A program made the translations under genes and the position numbers. Source: an uncultured Ilyobacter sp. (GTDB lineage: Bacteria; Fusobacteriota; Fusobacteriia; Fusobacteriales; Fusobacteriaceae). Taken from it: 64,000 nt of DNA. Location of the stretch: assembly GCF_963668085.1 (NCBI RefSeq), contig NZ_OY764059.1, forward strand, positions 992,001-1,056,000, written 5' to 3'. Each line of letters starts with the position of its first letter. Within the stretch, counting starts at the first letter, position 1. Below the pieces are notes generated by a model, which saw only the letters and a program-made list of their open reading frames with translations, searched no databases and had not been told where the DNA came from. Shown here piece after piece: positions 45,995 through 54,165 of this stretch.

Positions 45995-46903
45995 ATGAAA
46001 AAGATGTTTGTGTTTTTTCTAATATTACTTACAATAACAGGTTGCAGTAAAACTACAAGTACTGTAAAAAAAGATGATAAAATTCAAAAGCTGAGAGAAT
46101 ATGATGAGGCCAAGTCCCAAGCTGGGCCTAAAAGAAAAATCGTCATAGGAAAAGTAAAAAATGAAACAAGATTTGGGAACAAAAGACTTGGGGATATAGC
46201 AAAGGATGTATTAATAGCTGAATTTTCAAAGACCAATAAGTTTATTGTTTTAGAAAGAGAAGACCTTGATGCTGTAATGGAGGAAACTGAGTTTTCCAAT
46301 GCACTTGGACAGGGTATTATTGCTGGTCAGCAACAGTTCTTAGACGCCGAATATGTAATCGTAGGTTCGATCACTAAATATGCAGTAAATACAACAGGTT
46401 CAAGTAAAATCATTTCAAAATCTAAGGAACAAAGAGCAGAAGTTGCAATTGATATCAAGGTAATTGATGTTAGAACTGGTAAAGTATGGAGTGAGCTTGG
46501 AGAAGGTTATTCTACTGTGAAATATGGGACAACCTTTGGCGTAGGAACTTCTGGAGGATATGATGAGAGTTTAGAACAGGAGGCTTTCAGAGCTGCTACC
46601 ATTAATTCTATGGAAAATATTATAGAGAGAATTGATAAGACGCCTTGGAGTGCAAAAGTGGCAAAAGTATACTCTAATAAAATAATAATTAACTCAGGAA
46701 AACTTAGTAATCTAAAGATAGGGACTAAATTAGATGTCTTTAAGCAGGGTGAAAAAATCGAGTTTGAAGGAGAATTTTTAGGCTATATAGAGGAAAAAAA
46801 AGGAACTGCCAAGATAATAGATTACATGGGTGAAGATGCAGCCATTGGAGTTTTTGACGGTGAAAAAATAGACCTTCCGGCAGTAGTAAAAATAAGAAGA
46901 TAG
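45995..46903 (+). CDS. CsgG-family lipoprotein
   Basis: This 302-residue protein has a lipoprotein signal (MKKMFVFFLILLTITGCSK, Cys near residue 17). The CsgG domain follows: RKIVIGKVKNETRF, a KFIVLEREDLDAVMEE block, ADVVIVGSITKY-like EYVIVGSITKYAV, and GKVWSELGEGY. CsgG of curli forms an outer-membrane secretion pore, but many CsgG-domain lipoproteins are uncharacterised. A C-terminal small beta domain (about residues 220-300) follows. It is 10 bp from the DUF799-like lipoprotein gene, a known pairing. Confidence 0.87.
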   Translation: MKKMFVFFLILLTITGCSKTTSTVKKDDKIQKLREYDEAKSQAGPKRKIVIGKVKNETRFGNKRLGDIAKDVLIAEFSKTNKFIVLEREDLDAVMEETEFSNALGQGIIAGQQQFLDAEYVIVGSITKYAVNTTGSSKIISKSKEQRAEVAIDIKVIDVRTGKVWSELGEGYSTVKYGTTFGVGTSGGYDESLEQEAFRAATINSMENIIERIDKTPWSAKVAKVYSNKIIINSGKLSNLKIGTKLDVFKQGEKIEFEGEFLGYIEEKKGTAKIIDYMGEDAAIGVFDGEKIDLPAVVKIRR

Positions 46904-46912
46904 GGTGTTTTT

Positions 46913-47710
46913 ATGAGAAGAGGAGTAATAATAACTATCCTTCTCCTGATTTTTTTAACAGGTTGCAGCAGTAGAAGAATGGTGCGTCAGAGTGAGACAA
47001 ATGTACCACCTGCAAAACTTGCCATCCTCCCTATAGACAATTTGACAAATGATGTATTAGGAGCACAGGTTCTAAGGGAGGTCGTATATGCCGCTTTTAT
47101 GGAAAATCCCAAAGGATACGAGGTTCAGACATTGCAAGAGACAGATGAACTTTTGCTCAATGAGGGGATAACTGACGGTGGACAGCTTTCTATTATTCAC
47201 CCTATCGAACTCTCTGAAATTTTGGGAACAGATGGACTTCTTTATATAAAGCTCGAAGAACTATCTCTTATAACCTTGCCTTTTTATCATGTGCGAAAAA
47301 TAGATATGACTTACAGGATGTATAATTTTGGGAAACTCTATAGTGAAGAACCCCTTGTTGTGGCCAATAGATTTTTAGATATAAACGGTATTTTAAAAAC
47401 AATAGATGATCCTTCTAATGGTTTGGCCTATGCTGGTAGGGGTATAGCTATACATCAAGGCCTTAGATTTCTTACAGCAGGCCTTGCAAAACACGAGTTA
47501 AGACCTGAGATGGGGATGATCTCGTTAAAACTTTTGAGAACTCTCCCTATAGGTTTGGCAGACAGCAAAGAGTACAGAGAAAAGGTTGAAAAGGAAATAC
47601 TGAAACTCAGGGAGAAATTTATGAATAATGAAAATTTTATTCCTGAAAATCTGGAAAATGAATATATTGAGAAAAAAATCATAGAAGATGGAATTCAATT
47701 GATAAATTAA
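46913..47710 (+). CDS. DUF799/GNA1162-like lipoprotein
   Basis: This 265-residue protein has a lipobox in IFLTGCSSRR (Cys18). The mature part PPAKLAILPIDNLTNDVLGAQVLREVVY and the LGTDGLLYIKLEEL block resemble the DUF799/GNA1162 family, which often sits next to CsgG-type lipoproteins. The last 50 residues are charged and probably helical. It likely forms an envelope complex with the CsgG-like protein just upstream; its function is unknown. Confidence 0.78.
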   Translation: MRRGVIITILLLIFLTGCSSRRMVRQSETNVPPAKLAILPIDNLTNDVLGAQVLREVVYAAFMENPKGYEVQTLQETDELLLNEGITDGGQLSIIHPIELSEILGTDGLLYIKLEELSLITLPFYHVRKIDMTYRMYNFGKLYSEEPLVVANRFLDINGILKTIDDPSNGLAYAGRGIAIHQGLRFLTAGLAKHELRPEMGMISLKLLRTLPIGLADSKEYREKVEKEILKLREKFMNNENFIPENLENEYIEKKIIEDGIQLIN

Positions 47711-47788
47711 ATCTTGTCTTTACTTGTATTTTTCCAATAAAAATATTAATATATAAAATAAGAACTATGTATTAAAAGGAGACAGCCT

Positions 47789-48112
47789 ATGAATTTCGAT
47801 ATAGTATTTCTAAAACCAGAAAAATTTGAAGAATGTATGAATATAGTAGAGCATATAAGAAAAGAGAGGATAGTTCATATAAACCTTTCGAAATTAGATG
47901 CGAAAAATTCTCAGAGAGTATTAGACTTTGTCAGTGGGGCAGTTTATATTCAAGAAGCCCAGATAATCCAGCCAGGGGAGCAGGTATTTTGCTCAGTTCC
48001 AAAGGGTAAGAGTTATTTTATGGAAGGAAAGGAAAAGCCCATTACAGGTGACACAGAACTTATCGATCTCAGATATGATGAAGAAGAGGAGATAAAGCCC
48101 AAGTTTGGTTGA
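47789..48112 (+). CDS. sepF: SepF-like cell division protein
   Basis: This 107-residue protein matches the SepF (DUF552) domain: FLKPEKFEECMNIVEHIRKERIVHINLSKLDAKNSQRVLDFVSGAVYI in pieces, followed by an FCSVPKG-like strand. SepF polymerises and tethers FtsZ to the membrane in Gram-positives and cyanobacteria. The usual N-terminal amphipathic anchor and linker are missing, so only the core domain is present. It has its own AGGAGA site, and a terminator follows. Confidence 0.8.
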   Translation: MNFDIVFLKPEKFEECMNIVEHIRKERIVHINLSKLDAKNSQRVLDFVSGAVYIQEAQIIQPGEQVFCSVPKGKSYFMEGKEKPITGDTELIDLRYDEEEEIKPKFG

Positions 48113-48135
48113 TAAAATTTTAATAGGGTTGACAA

Positions 48136-48172
48136 AAAACAGCTGTTTAGATAATGCTGTTTTTTTATTTTT
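48136..48172 (+). terminator. Rho-independent terminator after sepF
   Basis: AAAACAGC/GCTGTTTT stem followed by TTTTATTTTT. Confidence 0.8.
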
Positions 48173-48326
48173 GAAGAAAAAATAAGAGGATTTTTTCAAT
48201 CTGTATCATAAAACATATATATGAATGTACTTATAATTAATAGTCATATTTTGGTCTAGATTTTGCATATAATCTATTTTTGATGGAAAGCTTATCGACT
48301 GTAAATTATGAAGGAGGAGAAAATCC

Positions 48327-48689
48327 ATGGAATTAATTGAAATGTTGACAAGTCAATTGGGGGTAACTGAAGAGCAGGCAAAGGGTGGTTCAGGTCTTAT
48401 ATTTAAAATGGCAAAGGATAAACTCCAGGGAGAAGAATTTAGTCAGGTTGCTGATGCTGTCCCTGATATAGAGGGGATGATGTCCTCGGCTCCAAAAGCC
48501 GGAGTTATAGGGGGATTGACTTCTTTGTTAGGAGGAAAGGCTGGACATCTTGCAGGTTTAGCAAGTGGATTTAAGCACTTAGATCTTGGGGGGGATATGG
48601 TGGGAAAATTTGTTCCTATTATACTTTCTTTTGTACAGTCAAAAGGCGGAGATGGTGTAAAGAGTATACTTGAAAAAGTAATGAAGTAG
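48327..48689 (+). CDS. DUF2780-like small protein
   Basis: This 120-residue protein has a glycine- and alanine-rich middle (GVIGGLTSLLGGKAGHLAGLASGFKHL in pieces) and a C-terminal helix (VKSILEKVM). The arrangement, starting LIEMLTSQLGVTEEQAKGG, resembles the DUF2780 family of small proteins. It has no signal peptide. Function is unknown. It is monocistronic between terminators. Confidence 0.7.
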   Translation: MELIEMLTSQLGVTEEQAKGGSGLIFKMAKDKLQGEEFSQVADAVPDIEGMMSSAPKAGVIGGLTSLLGGKAGHLAGLASGFKHLDLGGDMVGKFVPIILSFVQSKGGDGVKSILEKVMK

Positions 48690-48699
48690 GAAAGATAAA

Positions 48700-48722
48700 A
48701 GGGGGCTCTCAGAGAGAGCCCC
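48700..48722. terminator. Bidirectional terminator between the DUF2780-like gene and dhaM
   Basis: GGGGCTCTC-AGA-GAGAGCCCC, a 9-bp GC-rich stem. The - strand has CTTTTATCTTT after it, so it is stronger for the dha operon. Confidence 0.82.
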
Positions 48723-48744
48723 TATACTTATAATAGTCATCTAA

Positions 48745-49140
48745 TTACTCTAACTTAGAAAAACTTCTGCTTTCCTCAATCTCTTCTACCAATTCCTCTA
48801 TACTTATTCCTGGACAGTTGGCAGACATTGCCACAAGGGCCCCCTCTACTATAGGTGCATCTGCTATTATTATTTTTTCCTGCTGTTCAGGTTCTAAGAA
48901 TTCTAAAGACATCTGAGCATTCATAACAGCACTTCCTAGATCACACAGAATTACCGCTCCATCCCCCTCATCAGCTTCTTGAATGGCATCGAGTATGATG
49001 TTTGGTTCAGTCCCGTAGTGGTCTCCTGAGGTACCGCTTCCGTTTACAACTTTAAATGGATAACTTTTCATTTCAGAAGTCAGGTTGATTATTTCTTGCC
49101 CTAAGTTTCTATTGTGAGACACAATGATGAGTCCTATCAT
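48745..49140 (-). CDS. dhaM: PTS-dependent dihydroxyacetone kinase, phosphotransferase subunit DhaM
   Basis: This 131-residue EIIA-Man-type domain has the phosphorylated histidine at residue 9 (IIVSHNRNLG) and DLGSAVMNAQMSLEFL. It passes phosphate from HPr to DhaL-bound ADP. It is the short single-domain form, unlike the multidomain E. coli DhaM. Last gene of the dhaKLM operon. Confidence 0.93.
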   Translation of the reverse strand: MIGLIIVSHNRNLGQEIINLTSEMKSYPFKVVNGSGTSGDHYGTEPNIILDAIQEADEGDGAVILCDLGSAVMNAQMSLEFLEPEQQEKIIIADAPIVEGALVAMSANCPGISIEELVEEIEESRSFSKLE

Positions 49141-49154
49141 GAATTCCTCCTAAA

Positions 49155-49778
49155 TTATAAAACTTCTAAAATTGCTTCTAAGATCACTTTTGTAGACGTG
49201 GCACCAGGATCAGCATGTCCGATACTTCTGTCTCCTAGGTAACTTGCTCTTCCTTTAGTAGCTTTAATAGTTTTCGTATACTCTACTCCCTCCCTTGCAG
49301 ATATTACAGCCTGCTCTAGGGCCTTGGTTCCTGAATCTTCCTCACTGAGGGATTTCTCATATGCTTCACATGCAGGAATAAGAGAGTCGAGGATTGTTTT
49401 TTCACCTCTTACGGCTTTTCCCCTCATCTGGATACCATCTATAGAGGCTTTGAGTATGCTTAAAAAGGCTTTAGAGTCTATTGCTTCTAAACCCTTGACT
49501 GCAGCGGCACTCTTCATAAAGGCAGTTCCGTAAAGAGGTCCTGACGCCCCTCCAACTGTGGAGATGAGAGTCATAGCTACAGTATTAAGGATTGTCGTGC
49601 AATCCTTATCCTCGAGGTCTTTTAGTTTATCTTTTACATTTGTAAAACCTCTCGACATATTTATACCGTGGTCTCCGTCACCGATCGCAGTATCAAGGTC
49701 ATTTAATACCATCTTGTTTTCTATTATACGATCCCCTATATTGTTTAAAATATCTAAAAGTTTTTTGTTGTCAATCAT
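49155..49778 (-). CDS. dhaL: Dihydroxyacetone kinase subunit DhaL
   Basis: This 207-residue ADP-binding subunit has the magnesium ligands in DTAIGDGDHGINMSRG and the phosphate-binding glycine stretch STVGGASGPLYGTAF, ending with ASYLGDRSIGHADPGATS. ATG 49778 follows AAAGGAGAT. A longer frame to 49829 overlaps dhaK and lacks a better site. It transfers the phosphate to dihydroxyacetone bound on DhaK. Confidence 0.94.
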   Translation of the reverse strand: MIDNKKLLDILNNIGDRIIENKMVLNDLDTAIGDGDHGINMSRGFTNVKDKLKDLEDKDCTTILNTVAMTLISTVGGASGPLYGTAFMKSAAAVKGLEAIDSKAFLSILKASIDGIQMRGKAVRGEKTILDSLIPACEAYEKSLSEEDSGTKALEQAVISAREGVEYTKTIKATKGRASYLGDRSIGHADPGATSTKVILEAILEVL

Positions 49779-49791
49779 AGCATTATCTCCT

Positions 49792-50790
49792 TTAGAATTG
49801 TTTGAATGCAGGTGTATCAGCCTTTGCATTTAAGAGTTTTTTAAGTTCATCATCTAGTTTTAGGATACTGATAGAAAATCCTGGCATCTCAAGGGATGTC
49901 ATATAGTTACCTACATAAGTGTTTGCAATTTTAATCTCTTTTGCTTTTAAAATTTCTGCAACTTTTCTATTTACTATGTAAAGTTCCATAAGGGGAGTAG
50001 CTCCTAGACCGTTTACCATCACGGCGACCTCTTCGCCTTTTTCTATTTTGATATCTTCTAGTATTTTATCCATAAGTTCTTCAGTGTGCTCATCTGCACT
50101 TTTTATTTTTTCCTTAGAAACTCCAGGTTCTCCGTGAATTCCAAGGCCTATTTCCACTTCGTCCTCCTCTAGCACAAAACCTTTTTTACCTGCAGCGGGA
50201 ACGATGCATGCATCTAGTGACATTCCCATACTTCTCACATTTTCAATTACTTTTTCAGCGACTTTTTTTACTTCAGCGAGGTCTCTTCCCTCTTCAGCCG
50301 CTGCCCCGGCAATCTTATGTATAAATACAGTCCCGGCAACTCCTCTTCTACCAGCAGTATAGGTACTATTTTCAACTGCAACGTCGTCATTTACAACAAC
50401 TTTTTCAACTTTTATATCGTCCATAGCAGCCATCTCAGCAGCCATTTCAAAATTCATTACATCTCCTGTGTAATTTTTTATAACCAGAAGGACTCCGTTT
50501 CCTCCATCGACAGCTTTTATAGCTTCGAGGACTTGATCTGGAGTAGGTGAAGTAAAGACCTCTCCTGCTACAGCACCACTTAGCATACCTGTACCTACAT
50601 AACCACCATGTGAAGGCTCGTGACCACTTCCACCTCCGCTTACAAGTGCCACCTTTCCATCAATGGGTGAATCTTTTCTAACAAGGACATGAAACCCATC
50701 CAATTTTTTTAGGTAATCAGGGTGTGCTTCTACAACACCCTCTAACATTTCAGTCACTACATTTTCTGGGCTATTGATTATTTTTTTCAT
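49792..50790 (-). CDS. dhaK: Dihydroxyacetone kinase subunit DhaK
   Basis: This 332-residue subunit binds dihydroxyacetone covalently. GGGSGHEPSHGGYVGTGML at about residue 55 and EIGLGIHGEPGVS with the substrate-binding histidine are typical. ATG 50790 follows GAGGAGATGT. It is the first gene of dhaKLM, which makes dihydroxyacetone phosphate from glycerol-derived dihydroxyacetone using PTS phosphate. A hairpin structure sits 120 bp upstream. Confidence 0.95.
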   Translation of the reverse strand: MKKIINSPENVVTEMLEGVVEAHPDYLKKLDGFHVLVRKDSPIDGKVALVSGGGSGHEPSHGGYVGTGMLSGAVAGEVFTSPTPDQVLEAIKAVDGGNGVLLVIKNYTGDVMNFEMAAEMAAMDDIKVEKVVVNDDVAVENSTYTAGRRGVAGTVFIHKIAGAAAEEGRDLAEVKKVAEKVIENVRSMGMSLDACIVPAAGKKGFVLEEDEVEIGLGIHGEPGVSKEKIKSADEHTEELMDKILEDIKIEKGEEVAVMVNGLGATPLMELYIVNRKVAEILKAKEIKIANTYVGNYMTSLEMPGFSISILKLDDELKKLLNAKADTPAFKQF

Positions 50791-50890
50791 ACATCTCCTC
50801 CTCAATTAGTTTTATATGCAAAATTAAATTTTAACTCTAATGATTATTTTAAAATAAATTAGGTGTATTTCCTTTAAAATTTTAAATTTT

Positions 50891-50965
50891 TTATTTCTGA
50901 GAAATAAAAAAAGAGACAAAAACATAGGCAGCCAAATAGCTGTCTTTTTAGTGTAGTCTCTCCCG
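50891..50965 (-). promoter_or_regulatory. Terminator-like leader structure upstream of dhaK
   Basis: On the - strand AGAGAC (50961-50956) pairs with GTCTCT (50917-50912), followed directly by seven T. An inner hairpin AGACAGC/GCTGCCT (50945-50939 with 50932-50926) lies inside. It ends about 120 bp before the dhaK ATG, as an attenuator would. On the + strand the inner hairpin followed by CTTTTTAG could also terminate. I do not recognise a known riboswitch. The rest of 50806-51190 shows only AT-rich sequence. Confidence 0.55.
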
Positions 50966-51207
50966 ATCTCCCCTACATATTTTTTAAATTTAAGTTTTTA
51001 AATCACTTATAAATCTTTTTGTGCTCATTTACTACAATTTAATGATATTCCATTTTTAGAACAAAGTCAATAAAGGGAATTTAGATATTTATTTTTACAT
51101 ATGATTTAAAAGGAAGTAATTAAAATTACAGAAAATATAGTTGGTGTTAAGTATTTTTTTTAGAAATATGAATATAGACAATTTATTAAAAAAATTTGGA
51201 GGGGAAA

Positions 51208-51954
51208 ATGAAGATATTTGGACACAGAGGAGCTTCTGGCTATGCACCTCAGAATACTATATCATCGTTGAGACTAGCCTTAGATCAGGGAAGTGACGGA
51301 ATAGAGCTCGATGTACAGCTCACCAAAGACAATGAAGTGGTGGTTTGTCATGACTGGACTATAGATAAGGTCTCTGACGGAAAGGGTAAAATAAGTGATT
51401 TCACTCTCAGTGAGATCAAAAAAAATGATTTTGGATCTTACTTTTCTAAAGAGTTTAAAGAGGAAAGAATTCCCACATTAAGTGAAGTTTTAGAATTTTT
51501 ACCTAAAGATATTGTTCTTAATATAGAGCTCAAAATAAACGATAAAAATAAAGATAATCTTGTGGAAAAAGTAGCAAAGTTATTGCTTCGATATGAGAGG
51601 GTTGAAAATACAATTGTATCTTCCTTTACTCACTCTTCTTTGAAAAAAATTAAAATGTTGATTCCTGAAATTAAAATAGCACTTCTTTATAAAAAATGCC
51701 TTCTTAATATCGAAAGAGAAATTTTTGATTTCGGGATAGATATCTACAGTATTCACATAAATGTAGAATGTGCAAATGAAAATATAATAAAAGAACTTCA
51801 TAAAAATAAGAAAATAGTATATGTTTGGACTTCTAATGATATAGAAACTACGAAAAAATTATTTGATATGGGGGCCGACGGTGTAATGACAGATTTCCCC
51901 ATTGATATGAAAAAGACTCTAAGAAAATATTCTGTAGAAAAACAAAATATTTAA
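51208..51954 (+). CDS. Glycerophosphodiester phosphodiesterase
   Basis: This 248-residue cytoplasmic GDPD-family enzyme has FGHRGASGYAPQNT, the metal ligands in IELDVQLTKDNEVVVCHD, and a C-terminal TNDIETTKKLFDMGADGVMTDFP region in pieces. It releases glycerol-3-phosphate from deacylated phospholipids. It has no signal peptide, so it is UgpQ-like rather than periplasmic GlpQ. ATG 51208 follows GGAGGGG. It lies divergent from dhaKLM, so both deal with glycerol-type carbon. Confidence 0.92.
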   Translation: MKIFGHRGASGYAPQNTISSLRLALDQGSDGIELDVQLTKDNEVVVCHDWTIDKVSDGKGKISDFTLSEIKKNDFGSYFSKEFKEERIPTLSEVLEFLPKDIVLNIELKINDKNKDNLVEKVAKLLLRYERVENTIVSSFTHSSLKKIKMLIPEIKIALLYKKCLLNIEREIFDFGIDIYSIHINVECANENIIKELHKNKKIVYVWTSNDIETTKKLFDMGADGVMTDFPIDMKKTLRKYSVEKQNI

Positions 51955-51992
51955 CATATTATAAAAGTCAGAGATTTTTTCAGAAAAATAAA

Positions 51993-52019
51993 AAAAGCTG
52001 TCAATTAAGACAGCTTTAA
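51993..52019. terminator. Bidirectional terminator between the GDPD gene and cspA
   Basis: AAAGCTGTC-AATTAA-GACAGCTTT stem, with T-rich sequence on both strands outside it. Confidence 0.88.
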
Positions 52020-52028
52020 TTTTTTTAA

Positions 52029-52229
52029 TTATGCAGTTTTGATGTTAGAAGCTTGAGGACCTTTTTGACCTTCAGTGATCTCAAAAGTAACTTGCTCTCC
52101 CTCTTCTAAAGTTTTGAATCCATCTTTTTGGATTGCAGAGAAGTGTGCGAATACATCTGTCCCTTCTTCAGAAGTGATGAATCCGAATCCTTTTTCTCCA
52201 TTAAACCATTTTACAGTTCCCTTTACCAT
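52029..52229 (-). CDS. cspA: Cold shock protein, CspA family
   Basis: This 66-residue cold-shock domain starts [17 protein letters not shown] (RNP1) and has [10 protein letters not shown] (RNP2). It binds single-stranded RNA and DNA as an RNA chaperone. ATG 52229 follows GGAGGTATTACAA; a longer frame to 52244 would include this site. Monocistronic. Confidence 0.95.
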   Translation of the reverse strand: MVKGTVKWFNGEKGFGFITSEEGTDVFAHFSAIQKDGFKTLEEGEQVTFEITEGQKGPQASNIKTA

Positions 52230-52480
52230 TTGTAATACCTCCATAAATTTTGTTTTGAAATCTAGAACAATTTTTAACTAAATCATCACAAAACTTATAA
52301 AGTATTGAACGAAAATTAGAAATAAATCTTATTCTGAATAACTAAAGTAATTTTAACACAGATAGCTAAAATAGTAAAGTAAATATTTTAATGGCAACAG
52401 TTTCTATAGGAGTTATTCTGTTTTTTAACTTGCAATTATATATTTTTATCAGAATAATTTCAAGGGCTCTTTTCAATCAT

Positions 52481-52509
52481 AAAAAAAGAGGGCTTGTTTC
52501 CAAGCCCTC
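52481..52509 (-). terminator. Strong - strand terminator of the candidate RNA
   Basis: GAGGGCTTG-GAAA-CAAGCCCTC followed by TTTTTTT on the - strand. No protein gene on that strand lies upstream of it within the gap. Confidence 0.88.
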
Positions 52510-52830
52510 CCACAGTGAAACATCACTTTGTTTATTTTATTACTTACTAAGAAACCTAAACCTTTAAATACCTAACTGTTGATTTAAATGACTTTTAACA
52601 GTTAATGGTGCTTCAAAACTAAATCTAAATGTCTTCTTAAAATTCTTAATTAAAACTGACACGGTATTTATGATGCCATTTTATCTGAGAGTTTCTTCAG
52701 ACATCATATTCGAAACAGAATAACTTAAACATTAAATCAAAATACAACTTAAATATTACCTACTTAAAACTTTAATCTTCTAAACTAGTCATTTAATCAA
52801 CCTATCGATGCTCACTGTGAATCTAAGTTA
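52481..52830 (-). ncRNA. Candidate structured RNA of about 340 nt with closing helix and terminator (unknown class)
   Basis: On the - strand CACAGTGAGCATC (from 52819) pairs with GATGT-T-TCACTGTG (ending at 52511), a helix of 13 bp with one bulged T. It abuts the terminator stem 52509-52488, which ends in T7. Inside are the hairpins TATGATG/CATCATA (52708-52702 with 52675-52669), enclosing TCTGA/TCAGA, and TAACTGTT/AACAGTTA (52604-52597 with 52580-52573). No ORF above about 10 codons fits this strand. tmRNA, RNase P, SRP and 6S consensus motifs were not found. The promoter is not defined. Confidence 0.5.
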
Positions 52831-52986
52831 CGCCAAATATATTAATAAAAACTTAATTTTTAATTAATATAAGTTAATTTTAAAATTGAACTTACTGATA
52901 TCAAGGGATGTAATAAGATTATTGGCTATATATAATATCAGAATTATTTTTAAATATGTTATAATCTGCAAGGAGGTTGTTTAAAT

Positions 52987-53622
52987 ATGAAAATTTTAGG
53001 AATAGTAGGAAGCAAGAGAAAAAATGGTAATACCTCAGCCCTTGTTATGAGTGCTTTAGAGAGTGCGCAGGGAGATGGAGTAGAAACTGAACTAATATTT
53101 TTAGGAGATTATTCTATAAAAGGCTGCACAGGATGTGAAGGATGCAGAGACACTTACAAATGTGTAATAAATGACGACATGCAGAAGATATATCCACTAT
53201 TAATGGAATCAGACGCAATAATTTTGGGATCACCGACGTATTTTTATAATGTCACCGCTGACGTAAAGGCATTTATTGACAGATGTTATTGTTTTGAAGT
53301 TATGTCAAAAGAAGATCGTTCTGTGTGGATGGGAATAAATGAAGTTTTAGGAGGGCGTTATGCTTCGGTGATAGCAGTATGTGAGCAACATTCACCAGAA
53401 GATATGGGATATACAGGTGAGGCAATGGCAAAACCATTAGAAGCTCTAGGTTACAGGGTTATAGATATAGTAAAGGTCCTTGGCCTATTTGAGAGAGGGA
53501 AGGCAAAAGAAAATGAAACTGCAATAAAACAGTCACAAAATGCAGGAAAAAGACTTTTGAAAACATTGCAACTGAATAAAGATATAAGGGAAAAGTTGCT
53601 AGATTTTAAACTTTCAAAATAA
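52987..53622 (+). CDS. NADPH-dependent FMN reductase/iron-sulfur flavoprotein-like
   Basis: This 211-residue flavodoxin-like fold has the FMN loop VGSKRKNGNTSALV and GSPTYFYNVTADVKAFIDR. A cysteine-rich stretch GCTGCEGCRDTYKCV at about residues 46-60 follows the first fold unit, as in iron-sulfur flavoproteins, so it may bind a cluster. It probably passes electrons from NAD(P)H or ferredoxin. The start is ATG 52987 behind AAGGAGGT. Confidence 0.85.
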   Translation: MKILGIVGSKRKNGNTSALVMSALESAQGDGVETELIFLGDYSIKGCTGCEGCRDTYKCVINDDMQKIYPLLMESDAIILGSPTYFYNVTADVKAFIDRCYCFEVMSKEDRSVWMGINEVLGGRYASVIAVCEQHSPEDMGYTGEAMAKPLEALGYRVIDIVKVLGLFERGKAKENETAIKQSQNAGKRLLKTLQLNKDIREKLLDFKLSK

Positions 53623-53676
53623 AAACTGAGAATATTTAGGATTTTGATTAAAATAAATAAAATTTAGGTGGGAAAT

Positions 53677-54084
53677 ATGAAAATTAAGAAACTACATCAC
53701 GTATGTATTCAGACAAATTGCTACGAAGAATCCAAGAAATTTTATATTGAAGTATTGGGATTTGAACTCGTAAAAGAAACTCCAAACTTCCATCAGAGAG
53801 ATTACAATACCTGGCTCAGATTAGATGATTTTATGATAGAACTTCAAACACCAAAATCAGGAACAATATTTACAGAGTGGAGTTCTATGAGCTCAGGTCC
53901 TGTGCATCTATCATTTTTGGTAGAAAATGTCCAAAAGGCTTATAATAAAATAAAATCACAAGGCTACAGTGATTTTAAGGTAAAAAATGGAGAAGAAATC
54001 TATAAGGTGGAAGATGGATATCTTTTTAAAGTAAAGGCACCTGAGGGAACTGAGATAGAAGTAAGGGACGAGGCAGATATTTAA
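53677..54084 (+). CDS. VOC/glyoxalase superfamily protein
   Basis: This 135-residue protein is of the glyoxalase/bleomycin-resistance fold: KKLHHVCIQTNCYEESKKFY at the start with a metal-ligand His, FMIELQTPKSG, VHLSFLVENVQKAYNKI and a C-terminal DGYLFKVKAPEGTEIEV with Glu. A metal-dependent lyase or dioxygenase-like role is plausible, but the substrate is unknown. ATG 53677 is preferred to GTG 53668, since TTAGGTGGG lies just upstream. Confidence 0.85.
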   Translation: MKIKKLHHVCIQTNCYEESKKFYIEVLGFELVKETPNFHQRDYNTWLRLDDFMIELQTPKSGTIFTEWSSMSSGPVHLSFLVENVQKAYNKIKSQGYSDFKVKNGEEIYKVEDGYLFKVKAPEGTEIEVRDEADI

Positions 54085-54105
54085 AGGAAATAAATTAAAA
54101 TAAAA

Positions 54106-54138
54106 GACCCTCTTTAGTAATTGCTATAGAGGGTTTTT
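54106..54138 (+). terminator. Rho-independent terminator after the VOC gene
   Basis: ACCCTCT/AGAGGGT stem with a 14-nt loop, then TTTTTTA. Confidence 0.85.
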
Positions 54139-54165
54139 TATTTATCAGAATTAAATTTTTATTTT

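Noticed and set aside
50891..50965. Glycine, fluoride or FMN riboswitch upstream of dhaK
   Set aside because: The conserved core sequences of these classes were looked for and not found; only hairpin plus T-tract is certain.
52481..52830. tmRNA, RNase P RNA, SRP RNA or 6S RNA
   Set aside because: No tag-peptide frame with acceptor-like ends, no GAGGAAAGUC-type core, no SRP tetraloop region, and length or fold unlike 6S.
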